DNA of 64,000 bases from CAMPJM01 sp964440915 (GTDB taxonomy: Bacteria; Bacteroidota; Bacteroidia; Cytophagales; Cyclobacteriaceae). Every line of letters begins with the position of its first letter. Within the stretch, counting starts at the first letter, position 1. The position numbers and the translations under genes are program-made. The notes under the pieces are model-generated. The model saw only the letters and a program-made list of their open reading frames with translations. It was not told the origin of the DNA and did not search any database. Where the stretch lies: NCBI GenBank assembly GCA_964440915.1, contig CAYTTV010000006.1, positions 21,767-85,766 on the forward strand. The letters are read 5' to 3'. Of this stretch, positions 27,097 to 36,014 are shown piece by piece.

Positions 27097-27860
27097 TATA
27101 CTGCTATTGGTGCTTTCAAATAGTCCTCTAGTATTTCATTAAACTTGTCAGGGTGTTCCATCATGGGCGCATGACTGCATTTATCGATAAACCTAAGCGT
27201 AGAGTTAGGTATCAGGCGATTGAATTCGTGTGCTACCATAGGCGGAGTGATCGTGTCGTTCAGGCCCCAGATCAATAACGTAGGTGACTGTATTTTAGTT
27301 ATTTCGGTTGCCATATTATTGCGCTGCGCCGACTTGGCTATGGCCACTATGCGCATACATTTAGGAATGCTCTTGGTGGTTTCAAAAACCTCATCTACAT
27401 ATTCTTTCGTAGCTGTAGCGGGACTATAAAAGGTATACTCCACCCTTTCCTTGATATAATCATAACTCCCTCTTTTAGGGAACGAACCACCCATGGCATT
27501 TTCAAACAATCCCGAGCTACCTGTTAAAATCAAACGTTTTATTTTGTCCTGATGGGCCAGTGTATAGATAAGTGCAATATGCCCTCCAAGCGAGTTCCCC
27601 ATGATATTGACATCTTCCAATCCTTTGGCTTCTACAAACTCTTCCAAATAGGCTACAAGACCTTCAAGGCCTGCTTGCCGAATGGGCATTTCATAGATCG
27701 GTAGCAAAGGAATAACTACTCTATACCGGGATGAAAACTTGTTTACCACACCGTCCCAGTTGCTTAATGCGCCAAACAGCCCATGAAGCAGCAATAAAAT
27801 CTCCCCTTCTCCTTCGTCAATAAACCTGTGTCCTCTTTCTTCTTTTACTGTATATACCAT
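27096..27860 (-). CDS. Alpha/beta hydrolase
   Basis: A 254-residue serine hydrolase: oxyanion region LLLHGLFGALSNWDGV (about 24-39), nucleophile elbow GNSLGG (about 88-93), catalytic Asp around WGLNDTITPP and His in CSHAPMMEHP. No signal peptide. The frame extends to a TTG at 27884, but the ATG at 27860 (MVYTVKEERG) is the natural start. Substrate unknown. It shares one base with the start of the CBS-domain gene and lies in the yqeY-nadK run. Confidence 0.88.
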   Translation of the reverse strand: MVYTVKEERGHRFIDEGEGEILLLLHGLFGALSNWDGVVNKFSSRYRVVIPLLPIYEMPIRQAGLEGLVAYLEEFVEAKGLEDVNIMGNSLGGHIALIYTLAHQDKIKRLILTGSSGLFENAMGGSFPKRGSYDYIKERVEYTFYSPATATKEYVDEVFETTKSIPKCMRIVAIAKSAQRNNMATEITKIQSPTLLIWGLNDTITPPMVAHEFNRLIPNSTLRFIDKCSHAPMMEHPDKFNEILEDYLKAPIAV

Positions 27861-27907
27861 CTTAATTTTCTTTGCTACATGCAAATTAGTAGAATTTTAA
27901 AATATTA

Positions 27908-28477
27908 TCAATCAGCTATCTGGTAAAACCTAACCCAATTATGTAACATTTGTAGACCATTGTCAGTCAAAACAGCTTCCGGATGGAATTGAAGACCTGC
28001 AATAGACCTTTGTTTATGCTTTATCGCCATAATTTCCCCACTGCTAGTATAGGCTGTAGCCTCCAAGCAAGACGGCAGGTCCTCCAAGATGAGCGAATGA
28101 TAACGCACCACATTTAGATGCGAAGGCATATCGGCGAAGACCATGTCGTTCGACGCTCTTATAGTGCTGACTTTGCCGTGCATGGGTACCGCTGCCCTTA
28201 CCAACTTAGCTCCGAAGTACTCGCCTATAGCCTGATGGCCAAGACATATGCCCAAAATGGGGTGTGTGTACTCGTAATGCCGAATTACTTCGGTCATGCA
28301 TCCAGCCCCTTGGGGTCTTCCCGGCCCTGGCGATAGCACTATACCCTGGTATGTACCTGCAAATATATCACGAGGATCATGGTTGTTGCGGACTATTTTA
28401 CAAGCAACATTGGCCTGCGCAAAATAGTCTTGGAGGTTGTATGTAAAGGAATCAAAGTTATCTAATAAAAGGATCAA
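27908..28477 (-). CDS. pabA: Glutamine amidotransferase of anthranilate/aminodeoxychorismate synthase (TrpG/PabA)
   Basis: A 189-residue class I glutamine amidotransferase supplying ammonia for conversion of chorismate to anthranilate or aminodeoxychorismate. Cys in GICLGHQAIGEYFG and His/Glu in LQFHPEAVLT form the triad; ILLLDNFDSFTYNLQDYF is the family N-terminus. A GTG at 28516 is in frame, but a TTG at 28477 forms a TTGA overlap with the cvpA stop and starts exactly at the conserved strand, so the TTG is preferred. No synthase component I gene is nearby, so trpG and pabA cannot be separated. Confidence 0.88.
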   Translation of the reverse strand: MILLLDNFDSFTYNLQDYFAQANVACKIVRNNHDPRDIFAGTYQGIVLSPGPGRPQGAGCMTEVIRHYEYTHPILGICLGHQAIGEYFGAKLVRAAVPMHGKVSTIRASNDMVFADMPSHLNVVRYHSLILEDLPSCLEATAYTSSGEIMAIKHKQRSIAGLQFHPEAVLTDNGLQMLHNWVRFYQIAD

Positions 28478-29010
28478 TGTTGTGATTGTTTGAATAATGC
28501 TTCTATAGAAGCCCACAATTCATGGAAGTAAGGGATGCCCATCGCTATAAATTCGACAAATAGTGGTGCAAGTTGGGCGATGTAAGGAAGTACTAAAGAA
28601 TTATTTAATGCGTCACCCGCTACTTCCACTTCAAGTGCATCCATGATCCATATTGCCAGACTGATTCCGAACGACCATTTGATCACACCTACCAAGCCAC
28701 CCATTATGCTATCAATAATTCCTAATGGCGTAATATGGAGTACTGCTTTTATAAACCTACCTAAAAAGTAGATGCTTAACAGAATTACGACAAACAAAAT
28801 AACAAATGCTACTACAGGTAGGAGGCTCTCCCCAATATCTATCTTGAAATGTGCCAATAGACCAACTCCCCAATCGACCAACTGAAATGCGCCAAATAAA
28901 CCTAAAAACAAAGCAAGGAATCCTGCAATTTCCAAGATGAGGCCTTTTCCGAACCCTCTGATGGCACCAATAGTAAGCAAGAGACTTAAAATAATATCAA
29001 CTGTATTCAA
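28474..29010 (-). CDS. CvpA-family membrane protein
   Basis: A 178-residue inner-membrane protein with four hydrophobic segments (about 5-45, 60-85, 97-122). MNTVDIILSLLLTIGAIRGFGKGLILEIAG is the CvpA start, and GRFIKAVLHITPLGIIDSIMGGLVGVIK is its second conserved block. The family was named for colicin V production; its general role in envelope or stress resistance is not settled. It starts 8 bp after yqeY and overlaps the proposed pabA start by four bases. Confidence 0.88.
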   Translation of the reverse strand: MNTVDIILSLLLTIGAIRGFGKGLILEIAGFLALFLGLFGAFQLVDWGVGLLAHFKIDIGESLLPVVAFVILFVVILLSIYFLGRFIKAVLHITPLGIIDSIMGGLVGVIKWSFGISLAIWIMDALEVEVAGDALNNSLVLPYIAQLAPLFVEFIAMGIPYFHELWASIEALFKQSQH

Positions 29011-29018
29011 CGGTCACT

Positions 29019-29471
29019 TTATTGGGCTAATAGATTTTTTGCATGGAAGGAAATAAGTTTTCCTTCCGCTTTCCCAGCCAGTCTTTTGGTTGCAATACCC
29101 ATTACCTTGCCTATATCCTGAAGTCCGGAAGCACCTGTTTCAGCAATTATCTCCAATAATGCCTTCTTTAATTCTGCTTCGTTTAGTGGCTTGGGTAAAT
29201 AACTGTTAATTACTTCTAGTTCGGCTTTTTCTGTATCTGCCAAATCATGTCTTCCATTTTCCGCATACATTTCCGCAGAATCTTTTCTTTGCTTGGCAGC
29301 TTTTGTCAAGAGCTTAATCTCTGCATCCTCGCTTAACTCTCCCTCGGCTCCCTTTTCGGTTTCTGCCAGCAGAATCATGGACTTTATGCCTCTTAGTGCT
29401 CTTAGTCGGTCTTTATCTTTTGCAAGCATGGCTTGCTTGATATCTGCCTCTATGGTTTGCTTTAGCTTCAT
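29019..29471 (-). CDS. yqeY: GatB/YqeY domain protein
   Basis: A 150-residue cytosolic all-helical protein. LRALRGIKSMILLAETEKG, KQRKDSAEMYAENGRHDLADTEKAEL and the C-terminal IGKVMGIATKRLAGKAEGKLIS match the YqeY family, which resembles the tRNA-binding tail of GatB. Its precise role is unknown; a link to tRNA metabolism is proposed for the family. It is the first gene of the six-gene run ending at nadK, with a promoter-like element just upstream. Confidence 0.93.
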   Translation of the reverse strand: MKLKQTIEADIKQAMLAKDKDRLRALRGIKSMILLAETEKGAEGELSEDAEIKLLTKAAKQRKDSAEMYAENGRHDLADTEKAELEVINSYLPKPLNEAELKKALLEIIAETGASGLQDIGKVMGIATKRLAGKAEGKLISFHAKNLLAQ

Positions 29472-29503
29472 ATGATCGTAGGTTTTTGTCTTAAGGTCAG
29501 CGG

Positions 29504-29536
29504 CAAAGTTATGCTTTTTAGGGGAATAATATTCAA
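29504..29536 (-). promoter_or_regulatory. Candidate promoter of the yqeY-nadK run
   Basis: On the minus strand TTG (29536-29534), 22 bp, TAACTTTG (29511-29504), an exact -7 box. It lies 33 bp upstream of yqeY and would drive six closely spaced genes. Confidence 0.55.
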
Positions 29537-29728
29537 AAATATTCTATTACGAAACCACAGACCTTATTGCCTGCGCATTAAATTTTAGGTGGCTAATGGA
29601 AAATAGCAAACAACAGTCATTTGACTACTATCTGGAATAACGCCCAATATAATGATGCTAAGCATGAGAAAAGGCTCTCCTTCATGCCATTTTTTATCGA
29701 CCTAAAAACACCGGACCGACCTTTTATT

Positions 29729-30655
29729 TTATTCCCTATTCCGCAATTGATGCAAAATCGCTTTTAGCTCGTCTGGGTGCTCTCTATACTTCTTCAAGTC
29801 GAAAAGGGCCACCTTACGAAACTCTATGGGATGACTCTCACTTTGCAAGGCTATGTATCCTTCTGTCAACGGTTGGCCTACAATCTTTGCATTAGGATCA
29901 ATATCTTTCATGTTATCGATCTCCAACTGGGTGTTTTTGTATGTAAGGACCGTATCTCCCTCCACAATATGGCTTATGATCGAGTCCCCTAGAACCAACA
30001 CATCCACCCTGACCCACTGGTCGTCATGGTAGGTCTTCGAGGTGGAGTTTATACAATGTTCGGTAAACAACCGATCGTTCAAAACCACCAAAGTGCCTGG
30101 CGTGCAGAGATTGGCCGTGCTGCGTTCGTCCATACCGTTTCCTCCCAAAAACTGAACTTCGATCGAAGTTGGAAAATCTTGGTCTTTGCCCATACTGGAC
30201 GCAGACTGGGCATGCAGCATAACGCCGCTATTGCGCAAGGCCCAACCTTCTCCTCCTGAGGCCTGCTCGCCCATGAATCTGTATTCTATAGAGATCAAGT
30301 AATCGGAAAACATCTCTTTGTAAAAGAGATGTCCAAACCGGCTATCAAAAGCTTCATATTGGTCATAAGACACCTTCAAAAGGCCGTCTTCTACCCTGAA
30401 CGTTTCAGCAAAATTCTCACCTACCTCAAATCCCTTGATCTTCATAGCCCAATCATCCATATCTTTTCCATTGAACAATTGGATCCATTGGTCTTCGATG
30501 TCCACCTTTGATAGTGATTCGCCATTTTCTGTATCTGTATGTTGCCCTTCCTTTTGGCCACAACTTATCATCAAAATGAGTGCGGTAAGAAATCCCAGAT
30601 TGAATACTCTTTTCCTTATGTAAGCGATGGGAGCTGTTTTGGTTGCGTTCTGCAT
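29729..30655 (-). CDS. DUF1080 (3-keto-disaccharide hydrolase fold) lipoprotein
   Basis: A 308-residue lipoprotein with signal and lipobox MISCGQ (Cys about 32). The domain begins WIQLFNGKDMDDWAMKIKG and ends GYIALQSESHPIEFRKVALFDLKK, the DUF1080 hallmarks; this concanavalin-like fold is found in 3-keto-glycoside hydrolases and in many Bacteroidota secreted proteins. Substrate unknown. It stands alone between yqeY and the cysteine desulfurase gene, with no hairpin terminator visible. Confidence 0.9.
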   Translation of the reverse strand: MQNATKTAPIAYIRKRVFNLGFLTALILMISCGQKEGQHTDTENGESLSKVDIEDQWIQLFNGKDMDDWAMKIKGFEVGENFAETFRVEDGLLKVSYDQYEAFDSRFGHLFYKEMFSDYLISIEYRFMGEQASGGEGWALRNSGVMLHAQSASSMGKDQDFPTSIEVQFLGGNGMDERSTANLCTPGTLVVLNDRLFTEHCINSTSKTYHDDQWVRVDVLVLGDSIISHIVEGDTVLTYKNTQLEIDNMKDIDPNAKIVGQPLTEGYIALQSESHPIEFRKVALFDLKKYREHPDELKAILHQLRNRE

Positions 30656-30812
30656 AGGTTATGATTATGTGCTATAATTGCATCTCAATTTAAATGTTTT
30701 TATTACACATACAAATTACATATCGGTATTTTTGATGAGCAACACAATAACTAAAACATGGCAAATGAAAATATGATGCTGCATGAAAGCCGTATGGGAT
30801 TCAATGTTGGGG

Positions 30813-30841
30813 AACAAGGTCTAAACAAAGCTTCCCTTGTT
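30813..30841 (-). terminator. Possible terminator after cysteine desulfurase
   Basis: 7-bp arms AACAAGG / CCTTGTT, 15-nt loop, starting 5 bp after the stop codon. The tract downstream on the minus strand is not T-rich, so a strong intrinsic terminator is doubtful. Confidence 0.35.
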
Positions 30842-30845
30842 AGCA

Positions 30846-31985
30846 CTATGCTTTCACAGAGTAAATATCAGCCAGCTTTTCAACTACATAATCAATCTCT
30901 TGTATTGTATTGAATTTGCTGAAGGAAAAACGAATTGCTCCTTTATTAGGATCACAGTTCAAAGCCGTGAGCACATGTGAGCCGACATTGCTACCGCTAC
31001 TGCATGCACTACCGCCTGATACCGATATCTTATTGATATCCATATTGAACAGCAACATGTCATTGGCCTCTGAAGGAGGAAGACTAACGTTGAGGATTGT
31101 ATAAAGGCTTTTTTCAGCTTGGGCGCATTCTCCATTAAAGTCGACTCCTTCAATAGAAGCTTTAAGCTTGTCAATCATATAGTCCTTGAGTTGCTGTATT
31201 TTCCGGTGGGTTTCACCCATTTCTGCATGGGCAATTTCAATTGCCTTTGCCAGACCTACAATTCCACAAACATTTTCTGTGCCGCCTCGCATGTTCCTCT
31301 CTTGGGCACCGCCGTGTATAAATGGGCTTAATTTAAAATCATTGTTTATGTATATTAAGCCTATCCCTTTAGGGCCATGGAACTTATGAGCTGAACCAGT
31401 AATAGCCGCTACAGGAGTCGCTTGTAGGTCGATAGGGTAATGACAGATGGTTTGCACCGTATCTGAGTGAAAGATCGCTTCATGCTCCTTGCAAAGCGTT
31501 GCTATTTTTTTAATGTCATTGATATTTCCAATTTCATTATTGGCATGCATGATTGATACTAGCGACCTTGGCTGATGCTTTAGAAGTTCCTCTAGTGCCC
31601 CCAAATCTATATTTCCCTTTGTATCTATCGGAAGAAGGCTAAGGTTTACCTTACCTGACTTCTCGAGATTCTCCAAAGTGTGCAGGACAGCATGGTGTTC
31701 TATGGGAGTAGTAATGGCATGAGTAAGGTTATAAGTTTCAATATACCCTACTATAGCCATATTATCCGCTTCTGTTCCTCCAGAGGTAAAAAATATCTCC
31801 GAAGGAGAAGTGTTGAGCAATTCCGCTACCTTCTTTCGGGATTTTTCTATTGCGGCCCTTGCCTCCCTACCATGAAAGTGAATTGAAGATGGGTTGCCAA
31901 ACACATCGAGCATATACGGCTTCATGGCTTCAAACACCTGAGGATCCAAGGGAGTTGTAGCGGCATTATCCAAATATACTCGCAT
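30846..31985 (-). CDS. Cysteine desulfurase, NifS/IscS type
   Basis: A 379-residue PLP enzyme that takes sulfur from cysteine as a persulfide for Fe-S clusters or thio-modifications. The PLP lysine is Lys201 in GSAHKFHGP; the persulfide Cys is Cys328 in SGGSACSSGS. The N-terminal YLDNAATTPLDP is canonical. It starts 8 bp after the glmM stop, so the two are probably one transcript although functionally unrelated. No iscU or other assembly gene is adjacent, so whether it is IscS or a dedicated enzyme is open. Confidence 0.95.
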   Translation of the reverse strand: MRVYLDNAATTPLDPQVFEAMKPYMLDVFGNPSSIHFHGREARAAIEKSRKKVAELLNTSPSEIFFTSGGTEADNMAIVGYIETYNLTHAITTPIEHHAVLHTLENLEKSGKVNLSLLPIDTKGNIDLGALEELLKHQPRSLVSIMHANNEIGNINDIKKIATLCKEHEAIFHSDTVQTICHYPIDLQATPVAAITGSAHKFHGPKGIGLIYINNDFKLSPFIHGGAQERNMRGGTENVCGIVGLAKAIEIAHAEMGETHRKIQQLKDYMIDKLKASIEGVDFNGECAQAEKSLYTILNVSLPPSEANDMLLFNMDINKISVSGGSACSSGSNVGSHVLTALNCDPNKGAIRFSFSKFNTIQEIDYVVEKLADIYSVKA

Positions 31986-31993
31986 GGTTTCTA

Positions 31994-33385
31994 TTAATTA
32001 TGAATGATTTCCTTAATGTCGGAGATAATCTTGTTGGCTAAATGTTCGGCAGTAGCTAATGAGTCCGACTCTGAATATATTCTTATTATAGGCTCAGTAT
32101 TGGACTTTCTCAGGTGCACCCATTCCTTATCAAATTCTATCTTCACTCCATCTATATTGTTGATAGGCTGCTTGGCATATTTCTTCTGCATTTCTTCCAA
32201 CACTTCATCTACATTTATGTCAGGAGTGAGCTCGATTTTATTTTTGGAAATATGATAGCTAGGATAACCTGCACGCAACATAGAGGCAGATTTGCCAAAA
32301 TTGGCTAAATGAGACAAAAAAAGCGCTATACCTACCAAGGCATCGCGACCATAATGAAGCTCGGGATAAATAATGCCTCCATTGCCTTCTCCCCCTATAA
32401 TAGCATTATTGGCTTTCATAGCATTCACTACGTGTACTTCTCCTACTGCTGAAGCACTGTATTTGCCCCCATGTTTCAAAGTAATATCTTCCAATGCTCT
32501 AGAGGAAGATAAGTTAGAAACAGTGTTCCCTTGCTCATGCGACAAAACGTAGTCTGCTACCGCAACCAAAGTATACTCCTCTCCAAACGGTGTTCCGTCT
32601 TCTGTCACCAGCGCTAGACGATCTACGTCAGGGTCCACAACAATGCCCAAATCGTATTGTCCATGATTTATTTCAGCACAGATATGCGTAATATTATCGG
32701 GAAGCGGTTCTGGGTTATGAGGAAACAGTCCTGTTGGTTCACAATACAACTCAGTTACATTTTTTACACCCAAGGCCTTCAACAACTTGGGCACGGCAAT
32801 ACCACCTGTAGAGTTTACACAATCTATTGCAATCTTAAAGTTCCTATTCTTAATCGCTTCCACATCTACCAGTGGTAAGTTTAGGATTTTCTGGATATGT
32901 ATATCAATATAGCTATTGTCCGCCTCATAGTAGCCAAGCTTCTTTATGTCCACAAATTCAAATGACTCCTGCTCTACAATCTTTAAGAGTTCAGCACCAT
33001 CCTCTTCGGATATAAATTCCCCTTTCGCATTCAGAAGTTTCAAGGCATTCCATTGTATTGGATTATGACTAGCCGTTATGATTATGCCGCCTGCTGCTTT
33101 CTCGATAGGAACAGCTATCTCTACTGTAGGGGTAGTCGACAGGCCTAGGTCTACAACATCAATTCCCATAAACTGAAGGGTCGATGTCACCAGTTTAGAG
33201 ACCAATTCTCCAGACGGGCGAGCATCCCTCCCAATCACAATTTTTGTATTGCTGGTATGATTTCTTTCTTTGATTAGCTTCCCGAAAGCAGCAGTAAACT
33301 TTACGATATCCAAAGGCGACAGGGATTCACCAACAGTACCGCCTATGGTACCTCTTATTCCTGAGATTGATTTGATTAAAGGCAC
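31994..33385 (-). CDS. glmM: Phosphoglucosamine mutase family protein
   Basis: A 463-residue alpha-D-phosphohexomutase. The phosphoserine is Ser106 in TASHNP, the metal loop is DPDVDRLAL (about 251-259), the sugar loop is GGEGNGG and the phosphate loop RKSNTEPIIRIYSE is near the C-terminus. These suit glucosamine-6-P to glucosamine-1-P conversion for peptidoglycan and lipid A precursors; a phosphomannomutase or phosphoglucomutase activity cannot be ruled out from motifs. It is the first gene before the cysteine desulfurase. Confidence 0.9.
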   Translation of the reverse strand: MPLIKSISGIRGTIGGTVGESLSPLDIVKFTAAFGKLIKERNHTSNTKIVIGRDARPSGELVSKLVTSTLQFMGIDVVDLGLSTTPTVEIAVPIEKAAGGIIITASHNPIQWNALKLLNAKGEFISEEDGAELLKIVEQESFEFVDIKKLGYYEADNSYIDIHIQKILNLPLVDVEAIKNRNFKIAIDCVNSTGGIAVPKLLKALGVKNVTELYCEPTGLFPHNPEPLPDNITHICAEINHGQYDLGIVVDPDVDRLALVTEDGTPFGEEYTLVAVADYVLSHEQGNTVSNLSSSRALEDITLKHGGKYSASAVGEVHVVNAMKANNAIIGGEGNGGIIYPELHYGRDALVGIALFLSHLANFGKSASMLRAGYPSYHISKNKIELTPDINVDEVLEEMQKKYAKQPINNIDGVKIEFDKEWVHLRKSNTEPIIRIYSESDSLATAEHLANKIISDIKEIIHN

Positions 33386-33416
33386 TGGTAATGATTTCTT
33401 TTAAGGTTAATTTGGG

Positions 33417-33424
33417 CAAAGGTA
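33417..33424 (-). promoter_or_regulatory. Candidate glmM -7 element
   Basis: TACCTTTG on the minus strand, an exact TAnnTTTG, 31 bp upstream of the glmM ATG. The -33 region has no clear TTG. Confidence 0.4.
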
Positions 33425-33516
33425 ATGAAAAATATCACATTGCCGATTGCTACTCAGTTCAAAAAAATGAGTATATATTTCCGTACCTTAATTGATAGGG
33501 AACAAAACTTATTTAA

Positions 33517-33741
33517 TCATTTAAACTTTGATAGCACCTTAGTAACTTCTGAGTCTGGATTACCGCATGCCTCGCCAGGATTTCTTCCACAAAAGCCGCA
33601 TGGTTCACCGTTTTTATTTAGAAAGGGGTTCTGTGATGCACATGTTCCTTTAAACTCTCCATTTTTAAGAAAGATTAGACGAACAGACATTAGAACGAAG
33701 AAAAGCCCTACGAATCCTATTGCTAACAAAAAAGTTGTCAT
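33517..33741 (-). CDS. Small single-pass, cysteine-rich membrane protein (NqrM-like)
   Basis: A 74-residue protein: one transmembrane helix (about 4-24), then a basic patch and four cysteines at 34, 48, 51 and 59 (C-x13-C-x2-C-x7-C) in FKGTCASQ and PCGFCGRNPGEACG. The layout of one helix followed by K-G-S/T-C and three more Cys resembles NqrM (DUF539), an assembly factor for the Na+-pumping NADH:quinone reductase, so a metal-handling or Fe-S role is plausible but unproven. No nqr genes lie in this window. A TAAATTTG box sits 18 bp upstream. Confidence 0.65.
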   Translation of the reverse strand: MTTFLLAIGFVGLFFVLMSVRLIFLKNGEFKGTCASQNPFLNKNGEPCGFCGRNPGEACGNPDSEVTKVLSKFK

Positions 33742-33758
33742 ATCATATATATTTTCTG

Positions 33759-33766
33759 CAAATTTA
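33759..33766 (-). promoter_or_regulatory. Candidate -7 element for the small Cys-rich protein
   Basis: TAAATTTG on the minus strand, an exact TAnnTTTG, placing the start of transcription about 10 bp before the ATG. Confidence 0.45.
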
Positions 33767-33772
33767 GTGTTT

Positions 33773-33823
33773 TAGAAGTTAACGAGTTTGGTTTCTGATA
33801 AGTTCTTATCTGAGAAACTTCTA
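33773..33823. repeat. Nested inverted repeats between the Cys-rich gene and mazG
   Basis: Outer arms TAGAAGTT (33773-33780) and AACTTCTA (33816-33823), inner hairpin TTTCTGATAAG-TT-CTTATC-TG-AGAAA. The two pairings share bases and cannot both form. It could be an operator for the divergent pair or a hairpin in the mazG leader. Confidence 0.5.
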
Positions 33824-33854
33824 ATAATGCGAAGGGTTGAAAATAAGCAAAACT

Positions 33855-34685
33855 ATGAAAAACGGTATTGAATCACGTGATGCAGAAAGACAAGCAAAAC
33901 TAAAGGCTTTTGATAGATTGCTGACAATTATGGATGAATTGAGGGCCCAGTGCCCATGGGACAAAAAGCAAACGCTAGAAAGCCTTAGGCACCTGACTAT
34001 CGAAGAGGTATATGAGCTGTCTGATGCAATTCTGGAAAATGATATGGAAGAGGTGAAAAAGGAGTTGGGTGATATCCTATTGCATATGGTTTTTTATAGT
34101 AAAATAGCTGACGAGAAAAAGGCGTTTAATATTGAGGATGTGCTTACCGCGATTTGTGACAAGCTTATTAATCGGCATCCGCATATATATGGGGATTCAG
34201 AGAATGGAACACTTACGAAAGCAGAAGATGAAGAGGCTGTAAAACAGAACTGGGAAAGAATAAAGCTGAAAGAAAAAGGCAACAAATCGGTATTGGGAGG
34301 TGTGCCCAAATCTCTTCCTGCATTAGTAAAAGCCATGCGAATACAAGAAAAAGCCCGAGGGGTAGGGTTTGACTGGGAAAAGAAAGAGCAGGTATGGGAG
34401 AAGGTAAAGGAAGAAATGGGAGAGTTTCACCAAGAACTTGAGGCCGAAAATGGTATTGACCCCAAAAAAGCCCAAGAAGAATTTGGGGATCTTTTATTCT
34501 CACTCATTAATTATGCACGTTTCGTTGACATCAATCCCGAAGAAGCCCTCGAAAGAACCAACAAGAAATTTATAAAACGCTTTCAGTATTTAGAAATAGA
34601 ATCGGCAAAAGCTGGAAAAGATATAACTGAAATGAGCTTGGAAGAAATGGATGTTTATTGGGAAAAGGCTAAGAGATTTCAGTAA
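33855..34685 (+). CDS. mazG: Nucleoside triphosphate pyrophosphohydrolase MazG
   Basis: A 276-residue protein with two MazG domains. Domain 1 has CPWDKKQTLESLRHLTIEEVYEL and the metal-binding E-x2-E / E-x2-D pair ending KKELGDILLHMVF; domain 2 has KEEMGEFHQEL and QEEFGDLLFSLINYAR. It hydrolyses NTPs to NMP and pyrophosphate, helping to clear non-canonical nucleotides. A TTG at 33837 is in frame, but the ATG at 33855 is preferred. It is convergent with hom. Confidence 0.94.
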   Translation: MKNGIESRDAERQAKLKAFDRLLTIMDELRAQCPWDKKQTLESLRHLTIEEVYELSDAILENDMEEVKKELGDILLHMVFYSKIADEKKAFNIEDVLTAICDKLINRHPHIYGDSENGTLTKAEDEEAVKQNWERIKLKEKGNKSVLGGVPKSLPALVKAMRIQEKARGVGFDWEKKEQVWEKVKEEMGEFHQELEAENGIDPKKAQEEFGDLLFSLINYARFVDINPEEALERTNKKFIKRFQYLEIESAKAGKDITEMSLEEMDVYWEKAKRFQ

Positions 34686-34703
34686 AAGGATTGGTGTATT
34701 TAA

Positions 34704-34735
34704 ACTTGGCTATAAATTGAGCGATGTAGCCAAGT
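34704..34735. terminator. Bidirectional hairpin between mazG and hom
   Basis: 9-bp arms ACTTGGCTA / TAGCCAAGT with a 14-nt loop, in the 63 bp between the two convergent stop codons. Short T-rich runs flank it (TCCATTTCC to the right, TAAATACACC to the left on the minus strand). Confidence 0.5.
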
Positions 34736-34748
34736 CCATTTCCTTAGA

Positions 34749-36014
34749 TTACTGCTTAGCTACCTCAACCGCTTCCAGATCAGCTTCTTTCACGAATTTT
34801 TGGTGCCTATCAGGCAATGCAGCTATAAAGATATTCTCTTTTTCTAGGGCCAATTTCTCATCAATCAATGCATCTAACGTGGTCTCCCCGATCACGTAGG
34901 CATAACCCTCGATCTTTCCTTTTTCTAAATTACCTTTGAAACTTAAAGCATCTAATGATTTGGCATCCTTAGCCCTTGCGTATACCTTTATAGTAACCTG
35001 GTTATCTAAGCCAGCATAAGCAGTGCTTGACTTGGCATAACGATAAGTATATCCATCTAATACAGCACGGAAGTCGGAAAAAACAGCTGCGCCAGTCGGG
35101 TGCGACCCTGCACCTTTTCCTTTAAGGAACTGCCGTCCGGAAAAAGCTGCCTCCAATAGCACTGCATTGAATTCTTCATCCACGCCATATAATTCTTCAT
35201 CCTCCTCAACGAATTGTGGCATTACATAGGCTAATAACTGCCCATTGCCCAGCACACTTGCATAGGCCACTTGCTTAAGTTTCCATTGTTTGGCTGCCGC
35301 AAAATTGTTATCTACTGCTTCTAAACTTTGAATGCCATAATTAAAAACGTTATGCGGATGAATCGCAATGCCAAATGCATGCATCGTAATCACACAAAGT
35401 TTATTAAGTGCATCAAAACCCCCAACATCTAGGGTAGGATCTGCCTCGGCGAAACCCAAGTCCTGTGCTTGGCCCAAAGCGGTATCATAAGAAAGACCGT
35501 CTTGGCTTATTTTTGTTAAGATATAGTTGGATGACCCATTGAAGATACCCTTGATTTTACTGACCTCCTCATAAGCAAAGAAGTCTTCTAATGTTCTAAT
35601 AATAGGGATACTGCCGCAGCAAGAAGCTTCATACAACAGTTTGCCATTATAAAGTTGTTGCAGCTCAATGAGTTCATACAGATGCTCGGCCAACATCTTT
35701 TTATTGGCAGATATAACGATCAATCCTCTCTTTAGCGCCACTGACACTATTTCGAAAGCTTCATCAGCATCACTGATAAGCTCCACAACCACACCGATTT
35801 CGGGATTTTCTAGGATGGCATCCTTATCAAAAACAAATCTACTTTCTGGTAGGGGCCTGTTTTTTCCCCTTTCTTTAACACATATCGCCGCTAATTGAAT
35901 ATTATCCAAAGCGTGCTTGGTGAGTATTTCATAAAACCCTTGCCCTACGCATCCAAAACCAAATAAGCCTATCTTTAGCTTCCCATCGGTTCCGACTTTC
36001 AACTTTGTGTTCAT
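34749..36014 (-). CDS. hom: Homoserine dehydrogenase
   Basis: A 421-residue monofunctional homoserine dehydrogenase (no aspartokinase domain). N-terminal Rossmann motif GLFGFGCVGQGFYE (about 16-29); the catalytic core has SCCGSIPIIRTLE and GSSNYILTKI, and DLGFAEADPTLDVGG is the family signature with the catalytic acidic pair. It reduces aspartate semialdehyde to homoserine, the substrate for MetX. The frame extends to 36062, but the ATG at 36014 overlaps the metX stop as ATGA, a coupled start. It is last in metY-metX-hom. Confidence 0.95.
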   Translation of the reverse strand: MNTKLKVGTDGKLKIGLFGFGCVGQGFYEILTKHALDNIQLAAICVKERGKNRPLPESRFVFDKDAILENPEIGVVVELISDADEAFEIVSVALKRGLIVISANKKMLAEHLYELIELQQLYNGKLLYEASCCGSIPIIRTLEDFFAYEEVSKIKGIFNGSSNYILTKISQDGLSYDTALGQAQDLGFAEADPTLDVGGFDALNKLCVITMHAFGIAIHPHNVFNYGIQSLEAVDNNFAAAKQWKLKQVAYASVLGNGQLLAYVMPQFVEEDEELYGVDEEFNAVLLEAAFSGRQFLKGKGAGSHPTGAAVFSDFRAVLDGYTYRYAKSSTAYAGLDNQVTIKVYARAKDAKSLDALSFKGNLEKGKIEGYAYVIGETTLDALIDEKLALEKENIFIAALPDRHQKFVKEADLEAVEVAKQ

